Part shown: one piece after another, positions 16,974 through 25,242 of the stretch
Position numbering within the stretch: position 1 is the first letter of the stretch
Layout of the letters: every line of letters starts with the position of its first letter
Assembly: GCF_000758625.1 (NCBI RefSeq)
Contig: NZ_CP009283.1
Span: 1,251,501 to 1,315,500, forward strand
Length of the DNA: 64,000 nt
Origin: Paenibacillus sp. FSL R7-0273
Lineage (GTDB): Bacteria > Bacillota > Bacilli > Paenibacillales > Paenibacillaceae
Reading direction: 5' to 3'
Notes under the pieces: model-generated
Told to the model about the DNA's origin: nothing
The model's input: only the letters and a program-made list of their open reading frames with translations
Database searches by the model: none
Made by a program: the position numbers and the translations under genes

Positions 16974-17738
16974 ATGAAAATTCAACTGATCCGCAATGCC
17001 GCACTATGGCTGGAGTATGGCGGGCTTTCCTTCCTGATCGATCCTATGCTGAGCGAAAAGGGGGCCAATCCGCCAATCGTCAATACGGCCAATGACCGCA
17101 GAAACCCGCTGGTTCCGCTGCCCGGGCCCGCTGAGCAATGGCTGAAGCCGGATGTGGTGCTTGTTACACACCTGCATCAGGATCACTGGGATGCGGCTGC
17201 TGTCTCGCTTTTGGCGCATAATCTGCCTGTACTATGCCAGGAGGGAGATCAGGAAAAGATCGGCGGGCAAGGCTTCCTTAATGTTACTGCTGTGCCTGAT
17301 GACAAGCCTCTGCATTTTCAAAATGTCACTTTGACGCGTGCAGGCGGACAGCACGGAACCGGGGAGACCGGGGAGCTGATGGGCAAGGTGTCCGGTTTTA
17401 TTTTTAAGGCGGAGGGTGAGCCTGTACTGTATCTTGCCGGAGATACGATCTGGTGCGGGGAAGTTAAAGAAGCGTTGGATGAGCATCTTCCTGAAGTGGT
17501 AGTTGTTAATGCCGGGGGTGCACAGTTTGTAACTGGCGGGCTGATTACGATGGGTGAGCAGGATGTGGTCGATGTATGCCGCTATGCGCCGGACGCTGCG
17601 GTTATTGCGGTGCATATGGAGGCGATCAACCATTGTCTTGTAACCCGGGAGATGCTTAGAGACCGTTTGGCTGAAGAAGGACTGCTGGAGCGTGTGAGAA
17701 TTCCTATAGACGGGGAATATTGCAATCCGCTTAAATAA
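16974..17738 (+). CDS. MBL-fold metal-dependent hydrolase (UlaG-like)
   Basis: 254 residues. The metallo-beta-lactamase motif is THLHQDHWD (about residues 63-71), with a further Asp in YLAGDTIW and a late His in VHMEAINH. The N-terminus MKIQLIRNAALWLEYGG and FLIDPML fit the UlaG/YycJ-like group of cytosolic hydrolases (lactonases or phosphodiesterases). The start has AAAGAGGTG upstream. It is divergent from the Lrp gene. Substrate unknown. Confidence 0.88.
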   Translation: MKIQLIRNAALWLEYGGLSFLIDPMLSEKGANPPIVNTANDRRNPLVPLPGPAEQWLKPDVVLVTHLHQDHWDAAAVSLLAHNLPVLCQEGDQEKIGGQGFLNVTAVPDDKPLHFQNVTLTRAGGQHGTGETGELMGKVSGFIFKAEGEPVLYLAGDTIWCGEVKEALDEHLPEVVVVNAGGAQFVTGGLITMGEQDVVDVCRYAPDAAVIAVHMEAINHCLVTREMLRDRLAEEGLLERVRIPIDGEYCNPLK

Positions 17739-17789
17739 CGGACATCCAGCTTCCAAATGTAACCGTTACAAAAAAATCTCTGCCTGTGC

Positions 17790-17818
17790 TTGACGGGAAC
17801 CCGAAATCATGATAAATT
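17790..17818 (+). promoter_or_regulatory. Sigma-A promoter of tRNA-Asn/tRNA-Ser
   Basis: TTGACG, 17-base spacer, TAAATT, placed 20 bases before the tRNA-Asn. Confidence 0.75.
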
Positions 17819-17838
17819 ATTTCTTGTTCATGTAATGT

Positions 17839-17914
17839 TCCCTGATAGCTCAGTTGGTAGAGCACTCGACTGTTAATCGAGTTGTCACAGGTTCGAGTCC
17901 TGTTCGGGGAGCCA
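17839..17914 (+). tRNA. tRNA-Asn (GTT)
   Basis: A 76-base cloverleaf with encoded CCA. Acceptor TCCCTGA pairs with TCGGGGA (one G-T), D-arm AGCTCAGTTGGTAGAGC, anticodon loop CTGTTAA, T-arm CAGGTTCGAGTCCTG. The anticodon GTT reads Asn codons. Confidence 0.96.
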
Positions 17915-17919
17915 TTCTT

Positions 17920-18008
17920 GGAGAGATACCCAAGTGGCTATAAGGGGACCCTCTGCTAAGGGGTTAGACTGCGTAAGCGGTGCGAGGGTTCGAATCCCTC
18001 TCTCTCCG
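17920..18008 (+). tRNA. tRNA-Ser (GCT)
   Basis: An 89-base class II tRNA with acceptor GGAGAGA / TCTCTCC, anticodon loop CTGCTAA and a long variable arm. CCA is not encoded. It lies 5 bases after tRNA-Asn on one transcript. Confidence 0.95.
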
Positions 18009-18025
18009 TCGTAATAACAGAAATG

Positions 18026-18054
18026 AAGCTCCCGGTTTCCGGGGGCTTTTTTTG
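18026..18054 (+). terminator. Intrinsic terminator of the tRNA unit
   Basis: AGCTCCCGG / CCGGGGGCT hairpin followed by seven T. Confidence 0.88.
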
Positions 18055-18570
18055 TGTTTTCGATAAGGTTCATGTAGGGGCGGGAGCTAAGCCGCCAGAG
18101 GTTTGGCATACTTCAGTCCGCATACGTCATTTCGTTATGCATTTTTCGTTAGCAGATTGATTAATAACTTCCCTGCGTATCCATCAATAACTTTAGCATT
18201 CTGTTCAGCAATTTCATAAGCCGTTTAACGGCTCCTTCTGCTCAATAATTCCCCTATTCAGGCCAACGAATAAGCATACAGGATTGACTTGTTAATTTTT
18301 TGTGTCTAATGTCAGCTTTTCTTACCGAAAACTACATAAAACTATATAAAGATACAGAATACTAATAATGCAAACCGTTATTCCTTTAACCAGTTGAAGA
18401 ACTGCTGCTGTGAAGAGACAAATGTTATATTATTTGCGTGAAAATAAAGTATTGTATTAGAAAAGAAGACAAAAATTCAAATGATTATCCTCGTAAATGC
18501 TCCGTTTTTCTCCGTTTTGCTCCTGTTTATCAATAAACACCGGAATATATAACTCATAATTTACAAACAT
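18055..18570. other. Gene-free interval upstream of liv operon
   Basis: No credible reading frame or RNA gene. The region becomes very AT-rich from about 18290 on and contains the control region of the liv operon at its right end. Confidence 0.5.
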
Positions 18571-18587
18571 TGTAATGTAACATAACA
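18571..18587. promoter_or_regulatory. TnrA/GlnR box 1 upstream of liv operon
   Basis: TGTAATGTAACATAACA fits the TnrA/GlnR consensus TGTNAN7TNACA at all eight fixed positions. It lies about 150 bases before livH. Known family rule: such boxes give nitrogen-status control in Bacillota. Binding here is inferred. Confidence 0.62.
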
Positions 18588-18646
18588 CCAAAATTCGAAA
18601 ATTATATTAATTACTTGCATTTTTTAGTGACGACACCTAAACCATG

Positions 18647-18663
18647 TGTTAATATAAATGACA
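18647..18663. promoter_or_regulatory. TnrA/GlnR box 2 upstream of liv operon
   Basis: TGTTAATATAAATGACA also fits TGTNAN7TNACA perfectly, 60 bases after box 1 is passed. Spacing between box centres is 76 bases, close to seven helical turns, so both lie on one DNA face. Confidence 0.65.
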
Positions 18664-18729
18664 TCTTAGAAAGAAAAACAGATTGGGAGACAGAGAAAGG
18701 GGATTTTTGATTACTATGGGGAAAAGGGG

Positions 18730-19641
18730 ATGGCGATGGAGTACTTCATTCAGCAACTAATTAACGGAATTTCCGTAGGCAGCATTTACGCTCTGATCGC
18801 CCTTGGCTACACAATGGTTTACGGGATTATCAAGCTGATCAACTTTGCCCACGGTGATGTGTTTATGGTCGGATCGTTCATCGGCCTGTACAGTGCCAAG
18901 TTTCTGGCGAATGCCGGGCTGCCACCGGTGCTGGTGCTGCTGCTGTCGCTGATTATTTCAATGACGATGAGCTCGCTGCTTGGTATTACCATTGAACGGC
19001 TGGCCTACAAGCCGCTGCGCAAATCCACGAGAATTGCCGCGCTGATCACCGCAATCGGTGTATCCTTCCTGCTGGAATATGTCGGTGTGCTGATCCTCGG
19101 GCCTCAGGCCAAAGGATTCCCTGATATTATGGAGAAGAAGCAGTACCAGCTATTCGGAACCTCCATTCAGGTCGATTCCAATCAGGTGATGATCCTGATT
19201 ACTACTATTGTTCTGATGATTATTCTGCAATATATCGTGCGTTACACAAAGACCGGTAAGGCGATGCGGGCTGTATCGTTTGATATGGAGGCGGCACGGC
19301 TGATGGGGATCAACGTAGACCGCACTATATCAGCAACCTTCGCTATCGGCTCGGCGCTTGCTGCAGCGGCCGGTGTAATCTTCGGCATGACCTATAATTC
19401 CGTCGATCCGCTCATGGGCGTAATGCCGGGACTCAAGGCTTTTGTAGCAGCAGTACTTGGAGGAATCGGGAGCATTCCTGGCGCGCTTGTCGGCGGATTG
19501 CTGCTGGGAACCGTTGAGACGGAGATCTCATCGCTTGGCTATTCATCCTGGCGTGACGGTGTTGCTTTTGCTGTGCTGATTCTGATCCTGATCTTTAAAC
19601 CATCCGGGCTGTTTGGCAAGAATGTCCGGGAGAAAGTGTAG
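18730..19641 (+). CDS. livH: Branched-chain amino-acid ABC permease LivH
   Basis: 303 residues. First membrane subunit of the high-affinity branched-chain amino-acid importer. Family start LINGISVGSIYALIALGYTM and the conserved INFAHGD loop near residue 37 are visible; about eight membrane segments; C-terminal GIGSIPGALVGGLLLG and IFKPSGLFG. ATG 18730 or ATG 18736 could be used; AAAGGGGA favours the second slightly. First gene of a five-gene cluster that begins with two nitrogen-control boxes. Substrate class (LIV against short amides or urea) rests on the binding protein. Confidence 0.93.
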   Translation: MAMEYFIQQLINGISVGSIYALIALGYTMVYGIIKLINFAHGDVFMVGSFIGLYSAKFLANAGLPPVLVLLLSLIISMTMSSLLGITIERLAYKPLRKSTRIAALITAIGVSFLLEYVGVLILGPQAKGFPDIMEKKQYQLFGTSIQVDSNQVMILITTIVLMIILQYIVRYTKTGKAMRAVSFDMEAARLMGINVDRTISATFAIGSALAAAAGVIFGMTYNSVDPLMGVMPGLKAFVAAVLGGIGSIPGALVGGLLLGTVETEISSLGYSSWRDGVAFAVLILILIFKPSGLFGKNVREKV

Positions 19642-19653
19642 GTGGGGAACGGC

Positions 19654-20619
19654 ATGAAGAAGCTGAATACAAAATTCTGGCTGGGCACAATCATTGCCCT
19701 GGCGTTCTATGGTATCGTTCAAGTTCTTCTAACAACGGGAATATTTAATGATGTAACCCGGTCTATGCTGCTTCTGGTAGGCGTCAATGTCATGCTGGCG
19801 GTATCGCTTAACCTGATTAACGGAATTACCGGGCAGTTCTCGATCGGGCATGCCGGATTTATGTCCGTAGGCGCGTATACCTCGGCCATCTTGACGCTCG
19901 ATTACAATGTGCCGTTTGTTTTGGCGATAATTATCGGCGGGATCGTTGCTGCCATCTTTGGTGTATTGATAGGGATGCCGACACTCCGTCTTAACGGCGA
20001 CTATCTGGCTATTGCCACGCTGGGCTTCGGGGAGATTATCCGGATTATTCTGCTGAATACGGAGTATGTAGGCGGTGCCTCCGGCCTTAGCGGGATTCCG
20101 GCAAAATCCACCTGGACCATTATCTTCTTCTTTACCTTATTCACGGTTGTGCTTATCAACAACTTTATCCGCTCCACCCACGGCCGTGCCTGTCTGGCCA
20201 TCCGTGAGAATGAAATTGCCGCAGAAGCAATGGGGATCAATACTACCCTGTACAAGGTTATCGCCTTTACCATTGGAGCACTATTTGCAGGTATGGCAGG
20301 CGGGCTTTCCGCGCATACGTTCTATGTTATTACGCCCGGCAGCTTCAACTTCCTGAAATCCTTCGAGATCCTGGTAATGGTCGTTCTTGGCGGTCTGGGC
20401 AGCACAGCAGGCTCCATTGTGGGAGCGGTATTCGTTACTCTGCTGTACACCTATCTGCGTGAATTCCCGGAATGGCGGATGATTATCTATTCCATCGTGC
20501 TGATTATGATGATGATTTTCCGTCCGAGCGGCTTGCTCGGCAAAACCAGAATCAATTTCGGCAAGCTCGGAAAAAAGGAGGCCAAAGCCAATGGCAGCAT
20601 CGACAGCAGTACTCCTTGA
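19654..20619 (+). CDS. livM: Branched-chain amino-acid ABC permease LivM
   Basis: 321 residues from ATG 19654, which follows AGGTGGGG; a GTG at 19642 is possible but overlaps that site. Second membrane subunit: LINGITGQFSIGHAGFMSVGA and the GDYLAIATLGFGEIIRI motif are diagnostic, with VGGASGLSGIP after. C-terminus IFRPSGLLG parallels LivH. Its last 29 bases overlap livG, a sign of tight coupling. Confidence 0.93.
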   Translation: MKKLNTKFWLGTIIALAFYGIVQVLLTTGIFNDVTRSMLLLVGVNVMLAVSLNLINGITGQFSIGHAGFMSVGAYTSAILTLDYNVPFVLAIIIGGIVAAIFGVLIGMPTLRLNGDYLAIATLGFGEIIRIILLNTEYVGGASGLSGIPAKSTWTIIFFFTLFTVVLINNFIRSTHGRACLAIRENEIAAEAMGINTTLYKVIAFTIGALFAGMAGGLSAHTFYVITPGSFNFLKSFEILVMVVLGGLGSTAGSIVGAVFVTLLYTYLREFPEWRMIIYSIVLIMMMIFRPSGLLGKTRINFGKLGKKEAKANGSIDSSTP

Positions 20620-21370
20620 CGTTAAAGGGGCCAGCCGTTCCTTTGGAGGCCTTAAGGCGCTTAGTGAAGTTTCCCTTCATATTAACAAGGGGGAGCTGAT
20701 CGGTCTGATCGGACCGAACGGCGCCGGCAAAACAACCCTATTCAATCTGTTAACCGGGGTGTATCCGCCCTCTACCGGCAAAATCATGCTTAATAATGAG
20801 TCGGTGGGCGGCATGAAGCCTTTTAAAATTAACCATAAGGGTGCGGCGCGCACGTTCCAGAACATCCGGCTGTTTACAGCTATGACCGTACTGGAAAATG
20901 TCAAAATCGCCTTCCACCAGCATGCCAGACATTCACTGTTCAGCTCCATGCTCCGGCTTCCGAAGCACTTCAAGGGTGAAGAAGAGATTACGCAGAAGGC
21001 GATGGATATTCTTAAAATCTTCAATCTCGCTGAGCAGGCCCAGGAGACTGCAGGCAACCTCAGCTATGGTAATCAGCGCCGGCTGGAAATTGCCCGTGCG
21101 CTTGCTGCCGGACCCAAGCTGCTGCTGCTGGATGAACCGGCGGCCGGCATGAATCCGAATGAAACGCGGGATCTGATGAATCTGATTGCCTGGATCCGTG
21201 AAGAATTTGATCTTACCATTCTCCTGATCGAGCATGATATGTCACTGGTTATGGGTGTCTGCAACCGGATCTATGTCCTGGACCGCGGAGTCCTTATCGC
21301 CGACGGTACACCGGTGGAAATCCGGAACAATCCGAAGGTAATTGAAGCGTATTTGGGACAGGAGGCGTAA
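20591..21370 (+). CDS. livG: Branched-chain amino-acid ABC ATPase LivG
   Basis: 259 residues. Walker A GPNGAGKTT, signature LSYGNQRRLEIARAL, Walker B LLLLDEPAAGMNP. The LSYGNQRR form and the C-terminal IEAYLG end are typical of LivG. AAAAAGGAGG lies 8 bases before the ATG, inside the end of livM. Works with LivF as the ATPase pair beneath LivH and LivM. Confidence 0.95.
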   Translation: MAASTAVLLDVKGASRSFGGLKALSEVSLHINKGELIGLIGPNGAGKTTLFNLLTGVYPPSTGKIMLNNESVGGMKPFKINHKGAARTFQNIRLFTAMTVLENVKIAFHQHARHSLFSSMLRLPKHFKGEEEITQKAMDILKIFNLAEQAQETAGNLSYGNQRRLEIARALAAGPKLLLLDEPAAGMNPNETRDLMNLIAWIREEFDLTILLIEHDMSLVMGVCNRIYVLDRGVLIADGTPVEIRNNPKVIEAYLGQEA

Positions 21371-21375
21371 AGGCG

Positions 21376-22077
21376 ATGCTTACAGTACAGGGAATCAACG
21401 TTTACTATGGTGCCATTCACGCATTGAAGGACCTCAGCATCCAGGTTAATGAAGGGGAAATTGTTACGCTTATAGGTGCCAATGGTGCCGGTAAGTCCAC
21501 GCTGCTCAAGACACTGTCCGGGCTGCTGAAGACCAAGACCGGGAGTATCGAATTTCTCGGAAAATCGATTACCGGCCAGAGTGTCCAGGCGATTGTGAAG
21601 CAAGGGCTGATTCATTGTCCTGAGGGGCGGCGCGTATTCGCCAATATGTCAGTAGAAGAGAATCTTGAGCTCGGTGCTTACCTGCAGGATGGAAAAAGCC
21701 TGGCCGCAGATTTCGAGAGGGTCTACAGTATGTTTCCGAGACTGCTTGAGCGCAAGAAGCAGCAGGCCGGAACGCTGTCCGGCGGGGAACAGCAGATGCT
21801 GGCCATGGGCCGCGCGATTATGGGCCACCCCAAGCTGCTCCTGCTGGATGAGCCTTCGATGGGGCTTGCTCCGCTGCTGGTGCAGGATATTTTCAGAATC
21901 ATCCAGGAGGTCAATGCGGCCGGAACAACCGTGCTGCTGGTCGAACAGAATGCCCATCAAGCGCTTAAGATAGCCCACCGCGCCTATGTGCTGGAAACCG
22001 GAAGAGTAGTGCTGGAGGGAGACGCCAAGGAAATGGCGGATTCGGAAGAGATCAAGATGGCCTATCTCGGCCACTAG
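21376..22077 (+). CDS. livF: Branched-chain amino-acid ABC ATPase LivF
   Basis: 233 residues. YYGAIHALKDLS opening, Walker A GANGAGKST (34-42), CPEGRRVFANMSVEENL motif characteristic of LivF, signature LSGGEQQMLAMGRA, Walker B LLLLDEPSMGLAP and C-terminal AYLG. Starts 5 bases after livG. The next gene, the binding protein, begins 68 bases on. Confidence 0.95.
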   Translation: MLTVQGINVYYGAIHALKDLSIQVNEGEIVTLIGANGAGKSTLLKTLSGLLKTKTGSIEFLGKSITGQSVQAIVKQGLIHCPEGRRVFANMSVEENLELGAYLQDGKSLAADFERVYSMFPRLLERKKQQAGTLSGGEQQMLAMGRAIMGHPKLLLLDEPSMGLAPLLVQDIFRIIQEVNAAGTTVLLVEQNAHQALKIAHRAYVLETGRVVLEGDAKEMADSEEIKMAYLGH

Positions 22078-22145
22078 ATAAATATTTCTGGGGCATCACA
22101 GATCCAACACATAGAAACTATATTATTGGGAGGCTGGGAGAAACT

Positions 22146-23342
22146 ATGAAAAAAATTGGGGCCATTCTTTTGTCGACAGTACTGACTGCGGTATTGGCAG
22201 CGGGCTGCGGTAACAACACAGAGAACAGCGCTAACTCTGGAAGCGGCGGAAATGCTGGCGGGGGCACGATCAAAATCGGGGCTAACCTTGAGCTTACAGG
22301 CGGCCAGGCTTCTTTCGGCGACTCCGCATCCAAGGGTGCTCAGCTGGCTGTAGACCAGATCAATGCTGCCGGCGGGATTCTGGGCAAGCAGCTGGAGCTG
22401 GTTGTTGCCGACAATGCCTCTAAATCCGAGGAAGCCACACAGGCGGCGCAAAAGCTGATCACCAACGATAAAGTAGTTACTATTATTGGTGCATCCACTT
22501 CTACTAACACACTGGGTATCGTTCCGGTTGCGACTGAGAAAAAGATTCCGCTTGTAGCTGTTGGTGCGACTAACCCTAAGGTTACTGTTGATGAGCGCAG
22601 CGGCGATGTGAACGAATGGGTATTCCGCGCAGCCTTTATCGATCCGTTCCAAGGCCAGGTTATGGCTAATTTTGCAAGCAACAACCTCAGTGCTAAAACG
22701 GCGGTAATCTACACGGATACTTCGAGTGACTACTCCAAGGGTCTGCAGAAATTCTTCGAGGAAACCTTTAAGGCCAACGGCGGAGAAGTTCTGAGCCAGG
22801 AATCCTATCAGCAGAAGGACTCTGACTTCAAGGCGGTTCTGACCCGTATCAAAGCAGCGAATCCGGATGTGATTTATCTGCCGGGCTACTATGAAGAGGT
22901 TGGTAAAATCGTAAAGCAGGCCCGTGAAATGGGTATTACTGTACCGTTCCTGGGCGGCGACGGCTGGGATTCCCCGCAGCTGGCTGAAATTGCCGGCGCA
23001 GCAGCGCTTGAGAATACGTTTATGTCCAACCACTACTCACCTGAAGATACAGCTACAGAAGTAACTACCTTCGTTGATGCTTACAAAGAAGCTAACGGCG
23101 GCGCAGTACCGGACGGTATGGCGGCTCTGGGCTACGATGCGCTGAAGCTGGTTGCTGATGCCATCACCCGTGCAGGTGAAGCTGATCCGGCAAAGATCAA
23201 GGATGCTCTGGCAGCAACTAAAGATCTGCAGCTGGCAACAGGTAAAATCACGCTGAACGAAACTCATGACCCGGTTAAAGCAGCTGTCGTGCTGAAATTT
23301 GTCGGCGGTGTTCAGACTTTTGAAGCAAAAGTTAATCCATAA
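22146..23342 (+). CDS. Branched-chain amino-acid ABC substrate-binding lipoprotein
   Basis: 398 residues. Lipoprotein signal with lipobox LAAGC (Cys at about 21), then a Gly/Ser/Asn linker and the periplasmic-binding-protein type I fold of the LivJ group: IKIGANLELTGGQASFG, QLAVDQINAAGGILGK, GASTSTNTLGIVPVA, TDTSSDYSKG. It captures substrate outside the membrane and delivers it to LivHM. The LIV-type fold fits amino acids better than urea. Gene order with the binding protein last (HMGF-J) differs from enterobacterial liv. The terminator at 23393 follows. Confidence 0.93.
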   Translation: MKKIGAILLSTVLTAVLAAGCGNNTENSANSGSGGNAGGGTIKIGANLELTGGQASFGDSASKGAQLAVDQINAAGGILGKQLELVVADNASKSEEATQAAQKLITNDKVVTIIGASTSTNTLGIVPVATEKKIPLVAVGATNPKVTVDERSGDVNEWVFRAAFIDPFQGQVMANFASNNLSAKTAVIYTDTSSDYSKGLQKFFEETFKANGGEVLSQESYQQKDSDFKAVLTRIKAANPDVIYLPGYYEEVGKIVKQAREMGITVPFLGGDGWDSPQLAEIAGAAALENTFMSNHYSPEDTATEVTTFVDAYKEANGGAVPDGMAALGYDALKLVADAITRAGEADPAKIKDALAATKDLQLATGKITLNETHDPVKAAVVLKFVGGVQTFEAKVNP

Positions 23343-23392
23343 ACGGTTCTTCCGCATATAATATGGGGAATGAATGAATAATGACTTCAGAG

Positions 23393-23421
23393 AGAAAGGC
23401 TCCTTTGCGGGCCTTTCTTTT
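23393..23421 (+). terminator. Intrinsic terminator between liv operon and ald
   Basis: AGAAAGGC / GCCTTTCT hairpin followed by TTT. It separates liv from ald, possibly incompletely. Confidence 0.7.
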
Positions 23422-23442
23422 GTCAGTGAAGGAGGGACCGAT

Positions 23443-24573
23443 ATGATTATAGGAGTACCCAAGGAGATCAAAAACAATGAAAACCGTGTAGCCCTCACTC
23501 CTGCAGGAGTGGAGGTTTTCTGTAAAGCCGGTCATAAGGTGCTGGTTGAGCAGTCTGCCGGTACGGGCAGCGGCTTCAGCGACAGTGAGTACCTGGATAA
23601 GGGTGCGGTAGTGTATCCGGCAGCTGCCCAAATATGGAATGAGGCGGAAATGGTGCTGAAAGTGAAGGAGCCGCTGCCTGAAGAGTATGTTTTTTTCCGC
23701 AGGGGGCTGATTCTGTTCACCTATCTGCATCTTGCGCCTGAAGCAGAGCTTACCAAAGCGCTGGTGGACGGAGGTGTTACTGCTGTAGGCTATGAAACCA
23801 TCCAGCTTGCGGACGGCTCGCTGCCGCTGCTGATCCCCATGAGTGAGGTTGCCGGACGGATGGCAGTCCAGATTGGAGCAAGGCTCCTAGAAAAGCCGCA
23901 GGGCGGCAAGGGTGTTCTGCTGAGCGGCGTGCCCGGTGTACAGCCCGGTGAGGTAGTTATCGTGGGCGGGGGTATCGTAGGCACCAATGCGGCCAAGATG
24001 GCCCTTGGATTAGGTGCGCGTGTTACAGTGCTGGATAACAATGCCGCCCGGCTCCGTTATCTGGATGATATTTTTGGCGGGCGGCTGATTACGGTGATGT
24101 CAGACTCCTATCATCTGGAGCAGGCGGTCCGCAAGGCTGATCTGCTGATTGGAGCGGTGCTGATTCCCGGAGCCCGTGCACCCAAGCTGGTGAAGGAGTA
24201 TATGGTGCAGCAGATGGGTGAGGGCTCTGTAATAGTTGATGTAGCGATTGATCAGGGCGGCTCCATCGAGACGATCGACCGGACGACAACCCACCAGAAT
24301 CCGACTTATGTGAAGCATGGCGTCGTGCACTATGCAGTAGCCAATATGCCGGGTGCGGTGGCCCGGACCTCCACGCTTGCGCTTACTAATGTAACAGTTC
24401 CCTATGCGCGGCAGATTGCGGGCTTAGGAATTTACAAGGCAGTCCTTGAGAATCCGGCGCTGGCCCGCGGACTTAACGTTGCAGCCGGGCAGGTAACGAA
24501 TTCAGCAGTGGCCAAGAGTCTTGGCTATGAGCCGGTAGGCGGGGCAGAAGCCTTGGCAGTGTATGGCGGATAA
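23443..24573 (+). CDS. ald: Alanine dehydrogenase
   Basis: 376 residues from ATG 23443 (GAAGGAGGG upstream), normal length. Catalyses L-alanine + NAD+ + H2O to pyruvate, ammonium and NADH. Substrate and catalytic residues sit where expected from other family members: Arg15, Lys75 and His96. The dinucleotide fold is [33 protein letters not shown] segment near the C-terminus is present ([18 protein letters not shown]). Its place behind an amino-acid importer fits use of alanine as carbon and nitrogen source or during sporulation. Confidence 0.96.
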   Translation: MIIGVPKEIKNNENRVALTPAGVEVFCKAGHKVLVEQSAGTGSGFSDSEYLDKGAVVYPAAAQIWNEAEMVLKVKEPLPEEYVFFRRGLILFTYLHLAPEAELTKALVDGGVTAVGYETIQLADGSLPLLIPMSEVAGRMAVQIGARLLEKPQGGKGVLLSGVPGVQPGEVVIVGGGIVGTNAAKMALGLGARVTVLDNNAARLRYLDDIFGGRLITVMSDSYHLEQAVRKADLLIGAVLIPGARAPKLVKEYMVQQMGEGSVIVDVAIDQGGSIETIDRTTTHQNPTYVKHGVVHYAVANMPGAVARTSTLALTNVTVPYARQIAGLGIYKAVLENPALARGLNVAAGQVTNSAVAKSLGYEPVGGAEALAVYGG

Positions 24574-24619
24574 GACATCTATGAAGCGGTTCTCCATTAA
24601 CGGTACTGCAGACTGCAAT

Positions 24620-24655
24620 GGGGAGGAGTGGAGCCGCGATCTCCGCAGCCTCCCC
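24620..24655 (+). terminator. Hairpin after ald, without T-run
   Basis: GGGGAGG...GTGGAG pairs with CTCCGC...CCTCCCC. It is stable but is followed by GTGAAATAAAAAAAC, so termination is uncertain; mRNA protection is an alternative. Confidence 0.45.
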
Positions 24656-24672
24656 GTGAAATAAAAAAACAC

Positions 24673-24701
24673 TTGTCAAAGTGATTGGAGTTTGATATAC
24701 T
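24673..24701 (+). promoter_or_regulatory. Sigma-A promoter of tRNA-Glu/tRNA-Leu
   Basis: TTGTCA, 17-base spacer, TATACT, 34 bases before the tRNA-Glu. Confidence 0.85.
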
Positions 24702-24735
24702 CATTTTTGTTGTGGTAAACATAACTTCTCAGCTA

Positions 24736-24810
24736 GGCCCGTTGGTCAAGGGGTTAAGACACCTCCCTTTCACGGAGGTAACAGGGGTTCGAATCCCCTA
24801 CGGGTCACCA
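24736..24810 (+). tRNA. tRNA-Glu (TTC)
   Basis: 75 bases with encoded CCA. Acceptor GGCCCGT / ACGGGTC, anticodon loop CTTTCAC, T-arm AGGGGTTCGAATCCCCT. Confidence 0.96.
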
Positions 24811-24813
24811 TAT

Positions 24814-24896
24814 GCGGTAGTGGTGGAATGGCAGACACGCTATCTTGAGGGGGTAGTGGGCGTATGCTCGTGGAGGTTCGAGTCCTCTCTACCGCA
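24814..24896 (+). tRNA. tRNA-Leu (GAG), copy 1
   Basis: 83-base class II tRNA. Acceptor GCGGTAG / CTACCGC, anticodon stem CTATC / GGTAG with loop TTGAGGG (anticodon GAG), variable arm GGGC-GTAT-GCTC. CCA is not encoded. A second copy lies at 33606. Confidence 0.94.
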
Positions 24897-24905
24897 TAAT
24901 ATGCT

Positions 24906-24950
24906 AAAAGCAAAAGAGCCTTGATTTATCAAGGCTCTTTTGCTTTTTTT
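24906..24950 (+). terminator. Intrinsic terminator of tRNA-Glu/Leu unit
   Basis: AAAAGCAAAAGAGCCTTG / CAAGGCTCTTTTGCTTTT, then a run of T. Confidence 0.92.
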
Positions 24951-24963
24951 TGTTTGATAAATA

Positions 24964-24998
24964 AAAACAATCTGATTTTTCAGGTTGTTTTATTTTTT
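24964..24998 (+). terminator. Second, backup terminator-like hairpin
   Basis: AAAACAATCTGA / TCAGGTTGTTTT hairpin followed by ATTTTTTG. Confidence 0.6.
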
Positions 24999-25227
24999 GC
25001 TAATTTGATGTGATGATCATGTTATGTTAATGGCTTTTAATAGTATTTCCTGATTTAACATGTAACTTATTATACGTTTGGATGCACTATTTTTCTTGAT
25101 TGGTGAGTTAAAAGGAGTTTTTGTTGTGCATTTTTCCGAAAATATGTTACATATATTGACGTTAATATGCATTGAAACTATCATTGTATTCAATTAAGAA
25201 TCCATTCTTGATTAGCTTGTATCTCTA
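24999..25227. promoter_or_regulatory. AT-rich control region of ureide cluster
   Basis: No gene. TGTTACATATATTGACG at 25145-25161 fits the TnrA/GlnR consensus TGTNAN7TNACA at seven of eight fixed positions (last base G instead of A). The core promoter is not clear. Confidence 0.45.
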
Positions 25228-25242
25228 ATGAGAGACGGAGTG

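Noticed and set aside
17885..18109. Minus-strand frame containing GERGIRTLAPLTQSN
   Set aside because: This peptide is the well-known false translation across tRNA-Ser/tRNA-Asn genes.
18588..18606. CodY box (AATTTTCWGAAAATT-like) at CAAAATTCGAAAATTA
   Set aside because: Only the right half matches; five or more mismatches in the full motif.
18730..23342. Urea (Urt) importer instead of liv
   Set aside because: Nitrogen boxes would fit, but the binding protein has the LIV-type sequence pattern and no urease genes are present.
24685..24924. Plus-strand frame reading VVVEWQTRYLEGVVGV, also at 33564-33761
   Set aside because: False translation through tRNA-Glu and tRNA-Leu genes.
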